A stretch of DNA of 64,000 nt. Origin: Sulfurimonas crateris. Its GTDB lineage: Bacteria > Campylobacterota > Campylobacteria > Campylobacterales > Sulfurimonadaceae. Every line of letters begins with the position of its first letter. Positions within the stretch are counted from its first letter, which is position 1. Of the stretch, positions 37,046 to 46,145 are shown in pieces. The notes beneath the pieces were generated by a model, which had not been told where the DNA came from, ran no database searches, and saw nothing but the letters and a program-made list of their open reading frames with translations. The stretch lies in NCBI RefSeq assembly GCF_005217605.1, contig NZ_SZPX01000009.1, positions 1-64,000 of the forward strand. Direction: 5' to 3'. A program made the translations under genes and the position numbers.

Positions 37046-37684
37046 ATGCAATTAGGCTTCCTAGTTGATTTACATCTGTGTATGGGATGTAAAGGGTGTG
37101 AGATCGCATGTAAAGTGGAGAATGAAGTTCCGCTTAGTACATGGAGACTTCGTGTTAAATATGTGGATGTGGGAACTTTCCCTGAGACGAAAAGAACATT
37201 TACACCACTTAGATGTAATCATTGTGAAAATGCACCGTGTGAGAGAATATGCCCGGTGAGTGCGCTTCACTATCTGGAAAACGGTATTGTAAACATTGAT
37301 AAAGAGCGCTGTATTGGCTGTGCAGGCTGTGTTATGGCTTGTCCTTACGGAGCTATCTATATTGACCCTCAGACCCATACGGCAGATAAGTGTACATATT
37401 GTGCGCATAGAGTTGCTTCAAGTATGATGCCTGCCTGTGTCGTTGCATGTCCTGTTCAGGCAAATATTTTTGGAGACCTAGATGATCCGACCTCGAACAT
37501 CTCTAAGTATATTCAAGTAAATCAAGGCGGAGTTCAAGTTCGTAAACCTGAAAAAGGAACAAATCCTCATCACTACTACGTAGGCGGTGGAAATGTTACT
37601 CTTAATCCTCTTGCTTCAGAGAGAGTTGACGGACACTCACTCTTTAACAATATTACAACACTTCCGGTAGGGGGACACCACTAA
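37046..37684 (+). CDS. Four-cluster 4Fe-4S ferredoxin subunit of molybdoenzyme
   Basis: Electron-transfer subunit of a DMSO-reductase-family complex. The 212-residue protein has four cysteine sets: CMGCKGCEIAC near 12, CNHCENAPCERIC near 58, CIGCAGCVMAC near 91 and CTYCAHRV..CVVAC near 118. No Tat signal, so if periplasmic it must travel with the catalytic subunit. First of the B-C-A operon; the stop overlaps the next start by one base (TAATG). Confidence 0.92.
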   Translation: MQLGFLVDLHLCMGCKGCEIACKVENEVPLSTWRLRVKYVDVGTFPETKRTFTPLRCNHCENAPCERICPVSALHYLENGIVNIDKERCIGCAGCVMACPYGAIYIDPQTHTADKCTYCAHRVASSMMPACVVACPVQANIFGDLDDPTSNISKYIQVNQGGVQVRKPEKGTNPHHYYVGGGNVTLNPLASERVDGHSLFNNITTLPVGGHH

Positions 37685-38589
37685 TGGCAATGACACATGA
37701 AATTTTAGCAGCAACAAATGCTGTAGTTACATTAGATGCAGCAATCCCTGGGATAGTTTGGCCTTGGCTTGTAACAGTAAATATGTGGGCAAAGAGTATT
37801 GGTACCGGTGTTATTTTTATGCTTTTTTTGCTTCTTAGAATGCACCCTGAATCAGTCAAAAATTTAAGACTGCCGACAGCAATAGTTGCATTTTTATTTA
37901 TTAATATCTTCTTATTGTTTACATTGGCAGACTTACATCAGCCGTTTAGAATGTGGCATATATTTGTTTACTCTAGTTGGTCATCGGCAATTGCATGGGG
38001 TTCATTTATGGCTTCAGCATTTTTGGGTCTATTGACGCTTCTTGCATTTCTTGCTTATAAGAAAAATAATGAAACATTTGACAAAGTGTTGTTATGGACT
38101 ACTATTCTTGCGATACCAGTAACGCTATATACTGCTGCTCTTATGGCTCAGTGTACTGCACGTGAACTGTGGCAGATGCCTACAGAGTCGGCTCAAATGA
38201 TTTTAGCAGCTCTTCTTGCAGGTTCTGCAGCTATGATCTTAATAGGTGGAAACAAACTTTCTGATGAAGCTAAAAATACTTTAGGTGTTGTTTTGGGACT
38301 TAGTGCTTTAATGGCATTTATAATCTATATGGCTGAGTATATATTTGGACCGATGAAAGCAGAAGAGATTGCTGCTGTTGTGGGTTATATTCAGGGAGAC
38401 GGACCATACGCTGTAATGTTCTGGTTAGGTCAATGGATGACTTATATCTTACCAATGCTTTTTGTTCTTTTAAGCAGAGCAGGTAAAAGTGACAGTATTT
38501 TAAAGCTAGCGGCAATTTTAGCACTAGTAGGTCTTGCTATAGTTAAGCATGTATGGCTGATTATTCCACAATTATTACCAATGAGTTAG
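37684..38589 (+). CDS. NrfD/PsrC-type membrane anchor of molybdoenzyme
   Basis: A 301-residue integral membrane subunit with about eight helices and no haem ligands evident, typical of the NrfD/PsrC/TtrC family, which exchanges electrons with the quinone pool. Conserved features include PGIVWPWLVTVN near the N-terminus and ALMAQCTARELW near residue 155. It lies one base into the ferredoxin gene's stop and 12 bases before the catalytic subunit. Confidence 0.88.
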   Translation: MAMTHEILAATNAVVTLDAAIPGIVWPWLVTVNMWAKSIGTGVIFMLFLLLRMHPESVKNLRLPTAIVAFLFINIFLLFTLADLHQPFRMWHIFVYSSWSSAIAWGSFMASAFLGLLTLLAFLAYKKNNETFDKVLLWTTILAIPVTLYTAALMAQCTARELWQMPTESAQMILAALLAGSAAMILIGGNKLSDEAKNTLGVVLGLSALMAFIIYMAEYIFGPMKAEEIAAVVGYIQGDGPYAVMFWLGQWMTYILPMLFVLLSRAGKSDSILKLAAILALVGLAIVKHVWLIIPQLLPMS

Positions 38590-38601
38590 GGAGAAATATT
38601 A

Positions 38602-41600
38602 ATGTATTTAGAAAGTAGAAGAACATTTTTAAAAGGTGCCGCATTTACTGTTGCAGGTGCCTCGATTGCAAAAGGTGTGTTTACGGCTGATGCTATTGCC
38701 GACTCGGTTAGTGATAGTAAATTTACAAACACTCCAGACTCTTTATCATTTTACCCTCCTATGAGCGAGTGGGATGACTTTAAAGAGCTAGATGGAGATG
38801 ATTGGAAAAGAGGCGGTATAGATCGCCATGGTGTAAGAAGCACTTCAAATCCTGAAGGTATAGAAGTTAATGATTATGCAATCGTTCCTACTGCATGTTC
38901 AAACTGTGAGGCATCTTGTGGTTTAACTGCATGGATTGATAAGAAGACTTTTACAGTTAAAAAGTATATGGGTAATCCTCTGCACCCAGCATCTCGTGGA
39001 CGTAACTGTGCAAAAGGTTATGCAACTCAGTCTCAGATGTATGATCCTGATCGTATTGCATTTCCACTAAAGCGTGCTCCTGGTTCTGCTCGTGGTGAAG
39101 GTAAGTGGATCCGTACTACTTGGGATGAGGCGATGACAACGATCGGTAAGAAGATGCATGATGCTATAGCAGTGGGTGATGAGCTCTCTAAAAAATCATG
39201 TATGTTCCACGTCGGTCGTCCGAATGAGAACGGATTTACGGGTCAGGTATGGTCTACAATAGGTCAAGACTGTTTTAACTCACATACAAATATCTGTTCA
39301 TCAAATGGTAGAACGCCAACAATTCAGTGGGCAAATGATGACAGAATATCTCCGGATTGGGCTAATGCAAAGCTAATCTTTCTTAACTCTTCGCATGCGG
39401 CTGATGCAGGTCACTACTTCCAGCAGTCAGCATCATTTATAGCAGATGCTAGAGCTAAGGGTGCAAAGATGGTCGTAATGGACCCGCGTCTATCTAACTC
39501 GGCAGGTATGGCTGATCTTTGGATTGCTGCATGGCCAGGAACTGAACCTGTAATATATCTCTACCTTGTTCAAAGAATTTTGAGTGAAGGTAAAGTCGAC
39601 AAAGAATTTGTTAGAAGATGGTTAAACTGGGAAGTTTTCTTAGATAACAAAAAATATATGGAGTTTATGGTCAGCAAAGGATATATTTCCAAGGTTCCAT
39701 CAGATGATGATTTTGATTCATTCTTAGATGTTTTAAAAGAGCTTTACGCTCCATTTACTTTAGATTATGCTGTAAAAGAGACACACGTTCCTGCCTATAA
39801 GCTAGAGAAACTTTACGATATGTTTATCTGGGCTGGAACAGCAGTTTCTACCTACTTTTGGAGAGCTGCAGCGGCAGGAAACCGCGGTGGATGGATGAGT
39901 GGACGTGCTGGTTATCTTCCTCTAGCCCTTCGTGGAGCTATTGGACCTGAGGGTGGTACGTTCTTTCACCACTGGCACGTTATCTCTGTCGGTGGAAAAG
40001 GCGGAAGCGCAACAATAGGTCAAGGTAAACGTGGAGCAGATGTTCCAAAAATCGATGTTTATAACGAACTTTCATGGCCGCCTGAATGGCCTCTTTCTAC
40101 TTATGAACTATCTTACCTTCTACCGCACCTTCTTGCAGATAAGAAGTGGCAGAAGAAGTGGATAGACAAAGGTCTTAATGTTCCACAGAAACTTGCAGTT
40201 TGGATTCCTCGTATGTACAATCCTGTATGGATCAATCCGGATGGATTTAGATGGATAGATACAATAAAAGATGAGTCTAAAATGGAGCTTACTATGAATC
40301 TCTCTCCTGTATGGTCAGAGACTAACTGGTATGTGGATTATATTCTGCCTGTTGGTCTTGCAGGTGAGAGACACGATCAGCACTCAGAAGCTACAATGCC
40401 TGCACGTTGGACATCTTTCCGTCAGCCTGTTATGAGAGTTGCTTTAGAGAAAGCTGGATGGAAGCCTAAAAACCCTAACCGTGCTACTTTAGAAGCTCAC
40501 ATAAAAGCTGGTCTTGGAGAAGTTTGGGAAGAGAATGAGTTCTGGTTTGATATGTGTGTTAACTATATAGATCCAAAAGGCGAGCTCTATTTAGATGAGT
40601 CAAAAACTAAAACTATCAAGTCTATGTGGGAGTCTAAAAAGAACCCAGGTAAGCCTGTTACTATCGCTGAGTGGTATGATGCTGCGTTTGGTGACAACTT
40701 GCCAAACCTTAAAGCGACTGCTACATCTGATGATAGATATAAAAACTCTGAATTCCCTGTATATGAGTATATGAGAGATTATGGTGCATGGATGGAAGAG
40801 AACAATATCTATTCAGCACAAGAGCGTGAAATAGTTGACGATGGTCAAAACTACATCTCTCACGGACATAAATACAGTAAAAAAGATGTAACTATCGATA
40901 AGAGAACAGGTGTTATGAGTGCTAACTCTCACGGTAAGAAAAAATCTATCGGTATTGTTGTTGACGGTAAGAAGATGGAAGGTTTTGCGACGCTTGATAA
41001 AAAGCTTGACTTCTTCTGTGAGTGGCTTGCAGATGACTGGAAGTGGCCGGAGTACGCTATTCCATTCTATCCAAGAAATGAGCAAGAGAAGAAAGAGATG
41101 GAGCACATCGTATCGCATGTAAATCACTCTTATATGACTGAGAAGAACTCTTATGCATTAAATACCGTATTTAGATTACCGTATAACATTCATACACGTT
41201 CTGCAAACTCTAAGCACTTGATGGAGATCTCACAGAACCACGATCCGATCTGGATATCAACTCCAGATGCTGCACGTCAAGGTTTCAAGCGCGGTGATGC
41301 AATACGTGTTAGAATCGTAGACAGTTTAACTGGCCTTGAGTCTGGTTATTTTGTAGCTATGGCAATTCCAACAGAGGGTGTTCTTCCAGGTACACTTGCT
41401 TGTTCACACCACGGCGGAAGATGGAAGCTTGTAAACTCTGTAAGCATCCCTAACGGTGTTACAGATGGAAAAGTTGACTCTCAGCCGGTTGCTAGAAATA
41501 TGAACGATCCTAAGTTTATGGCTCACTCACCTGAGAATGCAGGTAGAGAAGGCGGACAGATCAAGATCGAGGACTATAACGGAAACGGCGGCTTAAACAG

Positions 41601-42018
41601 CTTCGGTGTACCTACTGCTGAACTTCAAATGGATGGCAAAGAGGGTAAACTCAAATATGTTGACGGAATCAAACCTTTCCACTCAGATAGATTTGCAGAC
41701 TATAATAAAGATAGTGCAAATATCTGGTGGGATGGTCTTAGCGGTTCATGGCAAAATGCTGTTGCTGCTCCGCATCCTGACCCTATCTCTGGTATGCACT
41801 GCTGGCACCAAAAAGTAATTTTAGAGCCTGCGCAAGCCGGTGATAAGATCGGTGATATATTTGTAAATTATGACAATAACTTCAAAGTTTATGAGGGTTG
41901 GAGAGATCAGCTGACTCGTGGACTTGATGAAAACTCTACGCTTCGTCGTCCAGAGCACATCAAGCGTCCTTGGGTACCTCTATCTCACAAAGCATACGCT
42001 GTTAAGATCAGCAAGTAA
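38602..42018 (+). CDS. Tat-exported molybdopterin oxidoreductase, large catalytic subunit
   Basis: Periplasmic DMSO-reductase-family enzyme of 1138 residues, much larger than usual PsrA (~750). Tat signal SRRTFLKG at residues 5-12. An Fe-S motif follows with Cys99, 102, 106 and 136, and the likely Mo ligand is Cys232 in NICSSNGR. A B-C-A order with a >1000-residue catalytic subunit resembles ttrBCA (tetrathionate reductase), but polysulfide, thiosulfate or other substrates are possible. No chaperone gene is adjacent. A strong terminator follows. Confidence 0.9.
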   Translation: MYLESRRTFLKGAAFTVAGASIAKGVFTADAIADSVSDSKFTNTPDSLSFYPPMSEWDDFKELDGDDWKRGGIDRHGVRSTSNPEGIEVNDYAIVPTACSNCEASCGLTAWIDKKTFTVKKYMGNPLHPASRGRNCAKGYATQSQMYDPDRIAFPLKRAPGSARGEGKWIRTTWDEAMTTIGKKMHDAIAVGDELSKKSCMFHVGRPNENGFTGQVWSTIGQDCFNSHTNICSSNGRTPTIQWANDDRISPDWANAKLIFLNSSHAADAGHYFQQSASFIADARAKGAKMVVMDPRLSNSAGMADLWIAAWPGTEPVIYLYLVQRILSEGKVDKEFVRRWLNWEVFLDNKKYMEFMVSKGYISKVPSDDDFDSFLDVLKELYAPFTLDYAVKETHVPAYKLEKLYDMFIWAGTAVSTYFWRAAAAGNRGGWMSGRAGYLPLALRGAIGPEGGTFFHHWHVISVGGKGGSATIGQGKRGADVPKIDVYNELSWPPEWPLSTYELSYLLPHLLADKKWQKKWIDKGLNVPQKLAVWIPRMYNPVWINPDGFRWIDTIKDESKMELTMNLSPVWSETNWYVDYILPVGLAGERHDQHSEATMPARWTSFRQPVMRVALEKAGWKPKNPNRATLEAHIKAGLGEVWEENEFWFDMCVNYIDPKGELYLDESKTKTIKSMWESKKNPGKPVTIAEWYDAAFGDNLPNLKATATSDDRYKNSEFPVYEYMRDYGAWMEENNIYSAQEREIVDDGQNYISHGHKYSKKDVTIDKRTGVMSANSHGKKKSIGIVVDGKKMEGFATLDKKLDFFCEWLADDWKWPEYAIPFYPRNEQEKKEMEHIVSHVNHSYMTEKNSYALNTVFRLPYNIHTRSANSKHLMEISQNHDPIWISTPDAARQGFKRGDAIRVRIVDSLTGLESGYFVAMAIPTEGVLPGTLACSHHGGRWKLVNSVSIPNGVTDGKVDSQPVARNMNDPKFMAHSPENAGREGGQIKIEDYNGNGGLNSFGVPTAELQMDGKEGKLKYVDGIKPFHSDRFADYNKDSANIWWDGLSGSWQNAVAAPHPDPISGMHCWHQKVILEPAQAGDKIGDIFVNYDNNFKVYEGWRDQLTRGLDENSTLRRPEHIKRPWVPLSHKAYAVKISK

Positions 42019-42026
42019 GAAACTCT

Positions 42027-42058
42027 ATAAAGCCTCCTTTGAGGCTTTATAATTTAAT
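42027..42058 (+). terminator. Rho-independent terminator after the molybdoenzyme operon
   Basis: A perfect 10-base stem, ATAAAGCCTC at 42027-42036 and GAGGCTTTAT at 42041-42050 with a CTTT loop, is followed by AATTT. It begins nine bases after the molybdoenzyme stop and may also serve the convergent TlpA gene. Confidence 0.85.
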
Positions 42059-42102
42059 AACACTTTTTATTCTAGAAACAAAAATATCAAACTAACAAAA
42101 CT

Positions 42103-42609
42103 TTATAATCCTGCCAGCCACATCCTTATCCATAAACCTATAGTAGTCGTATAACCGACTTCGCTAAAGAGCTCATTACCATCTTTGTCGTAAATAATAG
42201 TAGTAGGGAAGACAGAAACGCTATATCTTTGAGTTATATACCCATTGCTGTCGTTTATAGTTTTAAATGTAAGATCACGGCTTTTTAAATACTCTTGTAT
42301 CTCTTCACCGCTGCCTGATTTAAGAGCGATTGTTAAGACATTAAAACTCTTTGATATTGTCTCTATGTTTTGAGCTTCTGCTTTGCATGTAGGGCACCAA
42401 GAGGCCCAGAAGTGTAGTAGTATTGGTTCATTATTAGGCACTTTATATATGCTGCCATCTAAGAGAGTGATCTCTTTGAGATCAATAGGCTCTTTGTTCA
42501 GACTGTTGCTTCTGTGGAAGCTTAATATGTTTGCAAATATTGCCATTACTATAATAAAAAGAAGAATCTCTTTTATGTATTTTATAAGTTTATGCTTTGT
42601 TAAGTCCAT
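42103..42609 (-). CDS. TlpA-like membrane-anchored thiol-disulfide protein
   Basis: A 168-residue thioredoxin-family protein. An N-terminal helix (about 13-30) anchors it and places the domain in the periplasm. The active site is CPTC near residue 72 in HFWASWCPTCKAEA, with cis-Pro SVFPTTIIYD near 134. Possible roles are cytochrome c maturation or disulfide reduction. Convergent with the molybdoenzyme; adjacent on the minus strand to the Pit gene, 14 bases away. Confidence 0.88.
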   Translation of the reverse strand: MDLTKHKLIKYIKEILLFIIVMAIFANILSFHRSNSLNKEPIDLKEITLLDGSIYKVPNNEPILLHFWASWCPTCKAEAQNIETISKSFNVLTIALKSGSGEEIQEYLKSRDLTFKTINDSNGYITQRYSVSVFPTTIIYDKDGNELFSEVGYTTTIGLWIRMWLAGL

Positions 42610-42623
42610 ATACTATAGCTTTA

Positions 42624-44273
42624 TTAAAGCATAATTCCTCTTATTGTAAAAAATAACATTCCCGCAAGGACAGCAGTGGCAGGCACAGTAATAAGCCATG
42701 CAGCAACAATTTTCTTAATCGCGTCTCTTCTTACGTATTGGATCTTTTTAGCTTTTTTGATGCTCTTTTTGGTTGATTTTATAATCTTTTTCTCATTCGC
42801 TATAAGTTTATAGAGCTCTGCAATTCTTGTATAGTCACCTTGAGACTTCTCATCTTTTTCTTCGAGTGCTTTTAGTTCATGTTCATAAGCGCTTTTTGTC
42901 AGTTTCTCATCTTCTATAGAGAGTATATCATCCTCTATAGTATGATTTTTTTCATCTTTTGCATAAAGCCACTCTCTTAAGAAACCGACACCAAAGACAC
43001 CTCCTATAGCTATATGCGTAGAGCTTACAGGTAGACCAAGTTGAGAAGCTATAATAACGGTAATAGAAGCGGCCATGGCAATTGAAAAAGCTCTTATTTG
43101 ATCCAAGTCTGTTATTTCGGTTCCGACAGTCTTGATCAATCCTGGACCGTATAGTGCCAAACCAAGAGCAATTCCAAAAGCCCCAACTGCCATAACCCAA
43201 AGTGGGATAGAAGCGGCTGATGATACACCTCCGTTAACAACTGCATCGTTAATTGCCGCTAATGGCCCAATTGCGTTTGCAACATCGTTTGCACCGTGAG
43301 CAAAACTAAGAAGTGCAGCTGCAAAAATAAGTGGAATGGTAAATAGTGTATTTACAGACTCTCTAGAGTTTTGAAGAGCTGTGGTATTTGAGCCGACTCT
43401 CTTTTTTACAAACATATATACCAAAATTGCAACTACCAGACCTATCATAGATGCGGTTGTAAATGATGGTTTTTGCGTAATCTCAAGCGATATCAGAGGC
43501 AGAGCGTTGAGGAGTTCAAGTATGTTTGGCCAGATATGTTTAACACCCTTTAGTATAAGGTATGTAACAAATGCCCAAGACATAATTGCTACAAAGATAG
43601 GAACATATCTTTTTGCAGCCTCGATCTTGTCATCTTTAAAGACGATCGATTTTTTAATAGCAAAAAGGAAAGCTGCAGCGATAACGCCGCCCAAAACAGG
43701 AGAGATCACCCATGATGCAACTATGCCTCCCATTGTACCCCAGTTAACTATGCTGACTCCTGCTGCCGCGATCCCGGCGCCCATAACGCCTCCTACTATG
43801 GAGTGTGTCGTAGATACCGGTGCTTTCATCATAGTGGCAAAATTAAGCCATAGCGCAGCTGCAAGAAGAGCTGCCATCATAGCCCATATAAAAGGATCAG
43901 GATTTCCGCCAAAAGCTGAGATGTCGATAATCCCGTTTTTGATAGTTTTAACAACGTCACCGCCGGCAATAAGTGCGCCTGCAGCTTCGAAAATTGCAGC
44001 GATAATAATAGCAGTAGTAAGGGTAAGCGCTTTTGCTCCAACGGCAGGACTGACGTTGTTGGCAACATCATTAGCCCCTATGTTCATAGCCATATATGCG
44101 CCGATCAGTGCTGCTACGGCAAGAAATAGGTTGTTAGAGACTCCGCCGTTACTTAAAAAACTAAATGTCAAAACTCCTATCATAAAAAATAGGGCAAAAC
44201 CGAGTCTTGTGAAATCTGTCGCACTCTTTTTAAGTGCCTGCTTTTGAATTTTATCGACAGTACGAATTTCCAT
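42624..44273 (-). CDS. Pit-family inorganic phosphate permease
   Basis: A 549-residue low-affinity phosphate transporter with the paired signatures GANDVANNVSPAVGAKALT near residue 66 and HGANDVANAIGPLAAI near 325 (second repeat). A hydrophilic, lysine- and glutamate-rich stretch (about 446-515) precedes the last helix, as in other large Pit members. ATG at 44271-44273. No PhoU-like gene is adjacent. Confidence 0.93.
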   Translation of the reverse strand: MEIRTVDKIQKQALKKSATDFTRLGFALFFMIGVLTFSFLSNGGVSNNLFLAVAALIGAYMAMNIGANDVANNVSPAVGAKALTLTTAIIIAAIFEAAGALIAGGDVVKTIKNGIIDISAFGGNPDPFIWAMMAALLAAALWLNFATMMKAPVSTTHSIVGGVMGAGIAAAGVSIVNWGTMGGIVASWVISPVLGGVIAAAFLFAIKKSIVFKDDKIEAAKRYVPIFVAIMSWAFVTYLILKGVKHIWPNILELLNALPLISLEITQKPSFTTASMIGLVVAILVYMFVKKRVGSNTTALQNSRESVNTLFTIPLIFAAALLSFAHGANDVANAIGPLAAINDAVVNGGVSSAASIPLWVMAVGAFGIALGLALYGPGLIKTVGTEITDLDQIRAFSIAMAASITVIIASQLGLPVSSTHIAIGGVFGVGFLREWLYAKDEKNHTIEDDILSIEDEKLTKSAYEHELKALEEKDEKSQGDYTRIAELYKLIANEKKIIKSTKKSIKKAKKIQYVRRDAIKKIVAAWLITVPATAVLAGMLFFTIRGIML

Positions 44274-44336
44274 TAAATGCCTTTTTATTGATGGTGCAAT
44301 TATATTGTAAAATTAATTATAGAATAATTACAATGT

Positions 44337-44876
44337 CTATTTTATGTAGGCTTTGAAAATCTTCTGTTCTTCAATTGGTCTGTCACCGCCGGCTCTTCCA
44401 GTTGTTGCAACACTTTGAAGTCTTTCTATAACTACCATTGATTGTGCAGTTGCTTGACCAAATATCGTATGTCTTCCGTTTAACCATGGAGTTGGAGCCG
44501 TTGTTATAAAAAACTGACTGCCGTTTGTGTGAGGGCCTCTGTTTGCCATAGCCAAAATGCCGGCTCTGTCAAACATTTTATTTGTAAACTCATCTTTGAA
44601 GTCCTCCTTCCAGATGCTCTCACCGCCTCTGCCTGTGCCTGTTGGATCTCCGCCTTGAATCATAAAGTCTCTGATAATACGGTGAAAAACAACACCGTCG
44701 TAATAGCCGTTTTTTACATGTGTTAAAAAATTCTCAACTGCCAGAGGTGCGATATCAGGGAACAGTCTAAGCTCAATTGCTCCTTGAGTTGTCTCTAAAA
44801 CAACATGGGGTTCACTACTTTGTGCACTAAGGTTCAGTGAAAAAAGCGTAAGTAAAATAAGTAGAATTTTTTTCAT
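44337..44876 (-). CDS. ppiA: Periplasmic cyclophilin-type peptidyl-prolyl isomerase
   Basis: A 179-residue protein with a signal peptide (1-19, KKILLILLTLFSLNLSA) and the cyclophilin core: FHRIIRDFMIQGGDPTGTG near 59, FTNKMFDRAGILAMANRG near 93 and NGSQFFITTAPTPWLNG near 116. Arg in FHRII and the catalytic QGGD/Phe residues are present. Catalyses proline isomerization in the periplasm. Confidence 0.94.
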   Translation of the reverse strand: MKKILLILLTLFSLNLSAQSSEPHVVLETTQGAIELRLFPDIAPLAVENFLTHVKNGYYDGVVFHRIIRDFMIQGGDPTGTGRGGESIWKEDFKDEFTNKMFDRAGILAMANRGPHTNGSQFFITTAPTPWLNGRHTIFGQATAQSMVVIERLQSVATTGRAGGDRPIEEQKIFKAYIK

Positions 44877-45004
44877 TCTATCTCCTTTTGTATGATAGTA
44901 ATATTGTATCTATTTTTATTGAAATTTAAAACGATGACAGAATATTTGTTTAGAGATCGATTATATAGTGTGTTTAAATAGAAAGAAGTATATTTTAGAA
45001 GAGA

Positions 45005-45031
45005 TTTGCCGCAAAACAAATTTGCGGCAAA
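45005..45031 (-). terminator. Hairpin downstream of the HU gene
   Basis: A perfect 11-base inverted repeat, TTTGCCGCAAA at 45005-45015 and TTTGCGGCAAA at 45021-45031, with a five-base loop. On the minus strand it lies nine bases after the HU stop, and the T-run is weak (ATCTCTTCT). It could be an mRNA-stabilising or terminator hairpin. Confidence 0.65.
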
Positions 45032-45039
45032 ATGAGGTC

Positions 45040-45324
45040 TTATTTACCAGCAGCAACGCGGTCTTTAAGACCTTTGCCAGCTTTAAATTTAGGAACCATC
45101 TTGTCTTTAGTAGTATAAGTCTTGCTTGTACCAGGAACTTTACCACTTTTTCCTTTTTGTAGTGAAGCACTAAAGCTTCCGAAACCTACAAGAGAAACAT
45201 CTTCTTTTTTTACTAATGCAGACGCTACTGCATCTGTAAATGCTCTGATAGCTGCTTCAGCTTCAACTTTAGTTTTGTAATTACCGCTTGCTTGCACTAG
45301 TTCAACGAATTGAGCTTTATTCAT
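45040..45324 (-). CDS. hup: DNA-binding protein HU
   Basis: Nucleoid protein of 94 residues. Motifs: NKAQFVELVQASG at the start, VSLVGFGSFSASLQKGK near 42, then PGTSKTYTTKDKMVPKFKAGKGLKDRV. The loop GKSGKVPGTSKTYTTKDKMVPKF replaces the usual arm sequence GRNPQTGKE.., a form known in this group. The frame extends to 45363, but ATG 45324 with an AAGGGT site matches the family start. Confidence 0.94.
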   Translation of the reverse strand: MNKAQFVELVQASGNYKTKVEAEAAIRAFTDAVASALVKKEDVSLVGFGSFSASLQKGKSGKVPGTSKTYTTKDKMVPKFKAGKGLKDRVAAGK

Positions 45325-45419
45325 AAATCTACCCTTGAATTTATAAAGATTTTCCGAAACCACATAGCTCTAAAATATAATTTTAAAGTTACGCAATTCA
45401 GCTACAGACACTTTATAGT

Positions 45420-45653
45420 TTATTTGCTTAAAGATTTCTTCTTTTTATCTAAAAATGATAAAAAATGTGAACTTTTTCTCTTTTTTAGTCCAAATTTTGC
45501 ACGTTTTAGTAGTTTTGAGAGAACACTGCTGATCTCATCAGCTATAATAAAAGAGGATAATTCTTTTAGTTTTTTGTATTTATTATTGCCTGTATGTATG
45601 GATAAAAATACATCTTCTAAAGCATCTTTTTCTTGTTTTGTCAGTGTACTCAT
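45420..45653 (-). CDS. Small basic protein downstream of an HTH gene, unknown
   Basis: A 77-residue, strongly basic, lysine-rich, probably helical protein (LKRAKFGLKKRKSS...DKKKKSLSK). No domain recognised. It starts four bases after the helix-turn-helix gene, so the two form a pair. The basic tail could bind nucleic acid. Also conceivable as an accessory of the regulator; no evidence for a toxin. Confidence 0.7.
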   Translation of the reverse strand: MSTLTKQEKDALEDVFLSIHTGNNKYKKLKELSSFIIADEISSVLSKLLKRAKFGLKKRKSSHFLSFLDKKKKSLSK

Positions 45654-45657
45654 AATC

Positions 45658-45897
45658 TCAATCCTTAAGTTTGTTTATTTTTCTTACTGCTCTAATGATC
45701 TCATCGTCTTCTAGTCTGCCCAACATCTCCATTACAGTAATAGCAGCTTGAGGCTTGGCACGTCCCAGCTTCCAATCCTGATATGTACGCATAGATATCC
45801 CAAATGAATCAGCCATATCTTTAAGAGATATTTTCTTTCCATTGTTTTGAGACTCTAGTGAGTTATGAAGAATATTAAACAGGTCATTAATTTGCAT
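45658..45897 (-). CDS. Small helix-turn-helix (XRE-like) regulator
   Basis: From the ATG at 45897 a 79-residue protein with a helix-turn-helix core: KISLKDMADSFGISMRTYQDWKLGRAKPQAAITVMEML. The frame reaches back to a TTG at 45936 (92 residues), which lacks support. A probable DNA-binding regulator of itself and the 77-residue gene. The upstream region 45898-46145 is rich in repeats that could be its operators. Confidence 0.8.
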   Translation of the reverse strand: MQINDLFNILHNSLESQNNGKKISLKDMADSFGISMRTYQDWKLGRAKPQAAITVMEMLGRLEDDEIIRAVRKINKLKD

Positions 45898-46145
45898 AAG
45901 AGATTGTACGGAATAAATACTTAAATATACATTCAATTATAATAAAAACACGTAATATATTCTTTTATATAAATTAAATTATATAAAATACAACTTTAAG
46001 TATATATTTAAATATTTAAAAATTATATAATATACGGAATACCGTGTGAAATTTACATTGAAAAATCTTCTAACTTTAAGTATAAATAAGAAACTAGGAG
46101 ATTGAAAAAAAAATGAGAAGAGAAGAGAGAGTGTGCTAAAGAGAG
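45898..46145. promoter_or_regulatory. AT-rich control region with repeated motifs upstream of the HTH gene
   Basis: Repeated words: TACGGAATA at 45907-45915 and 46033-46041, the second within the palindrome ACGG-AATA-CCGT at 46034-46045. AACTTTAAGTATA occurs at 45992-46004 and 46072-46084 (80 bases apart), and the inverted TTTAAGTAT occurs at 45917-45925. Very AT-rich; no gene of credible length. Confidence 0.5.

Noticed and set aside
43381-44247. 288-residue plus-strand frame
   Set aside because: It is antisense to the pit permease, which has clear signatures, and shows no domain of its own.
45420-45897. Toxin-antitoxin module
   Set aside because: The helix-turn-helix gene fits an antitoxin, but the partner shows no toxin motif, and gene order and sizes give no further support.
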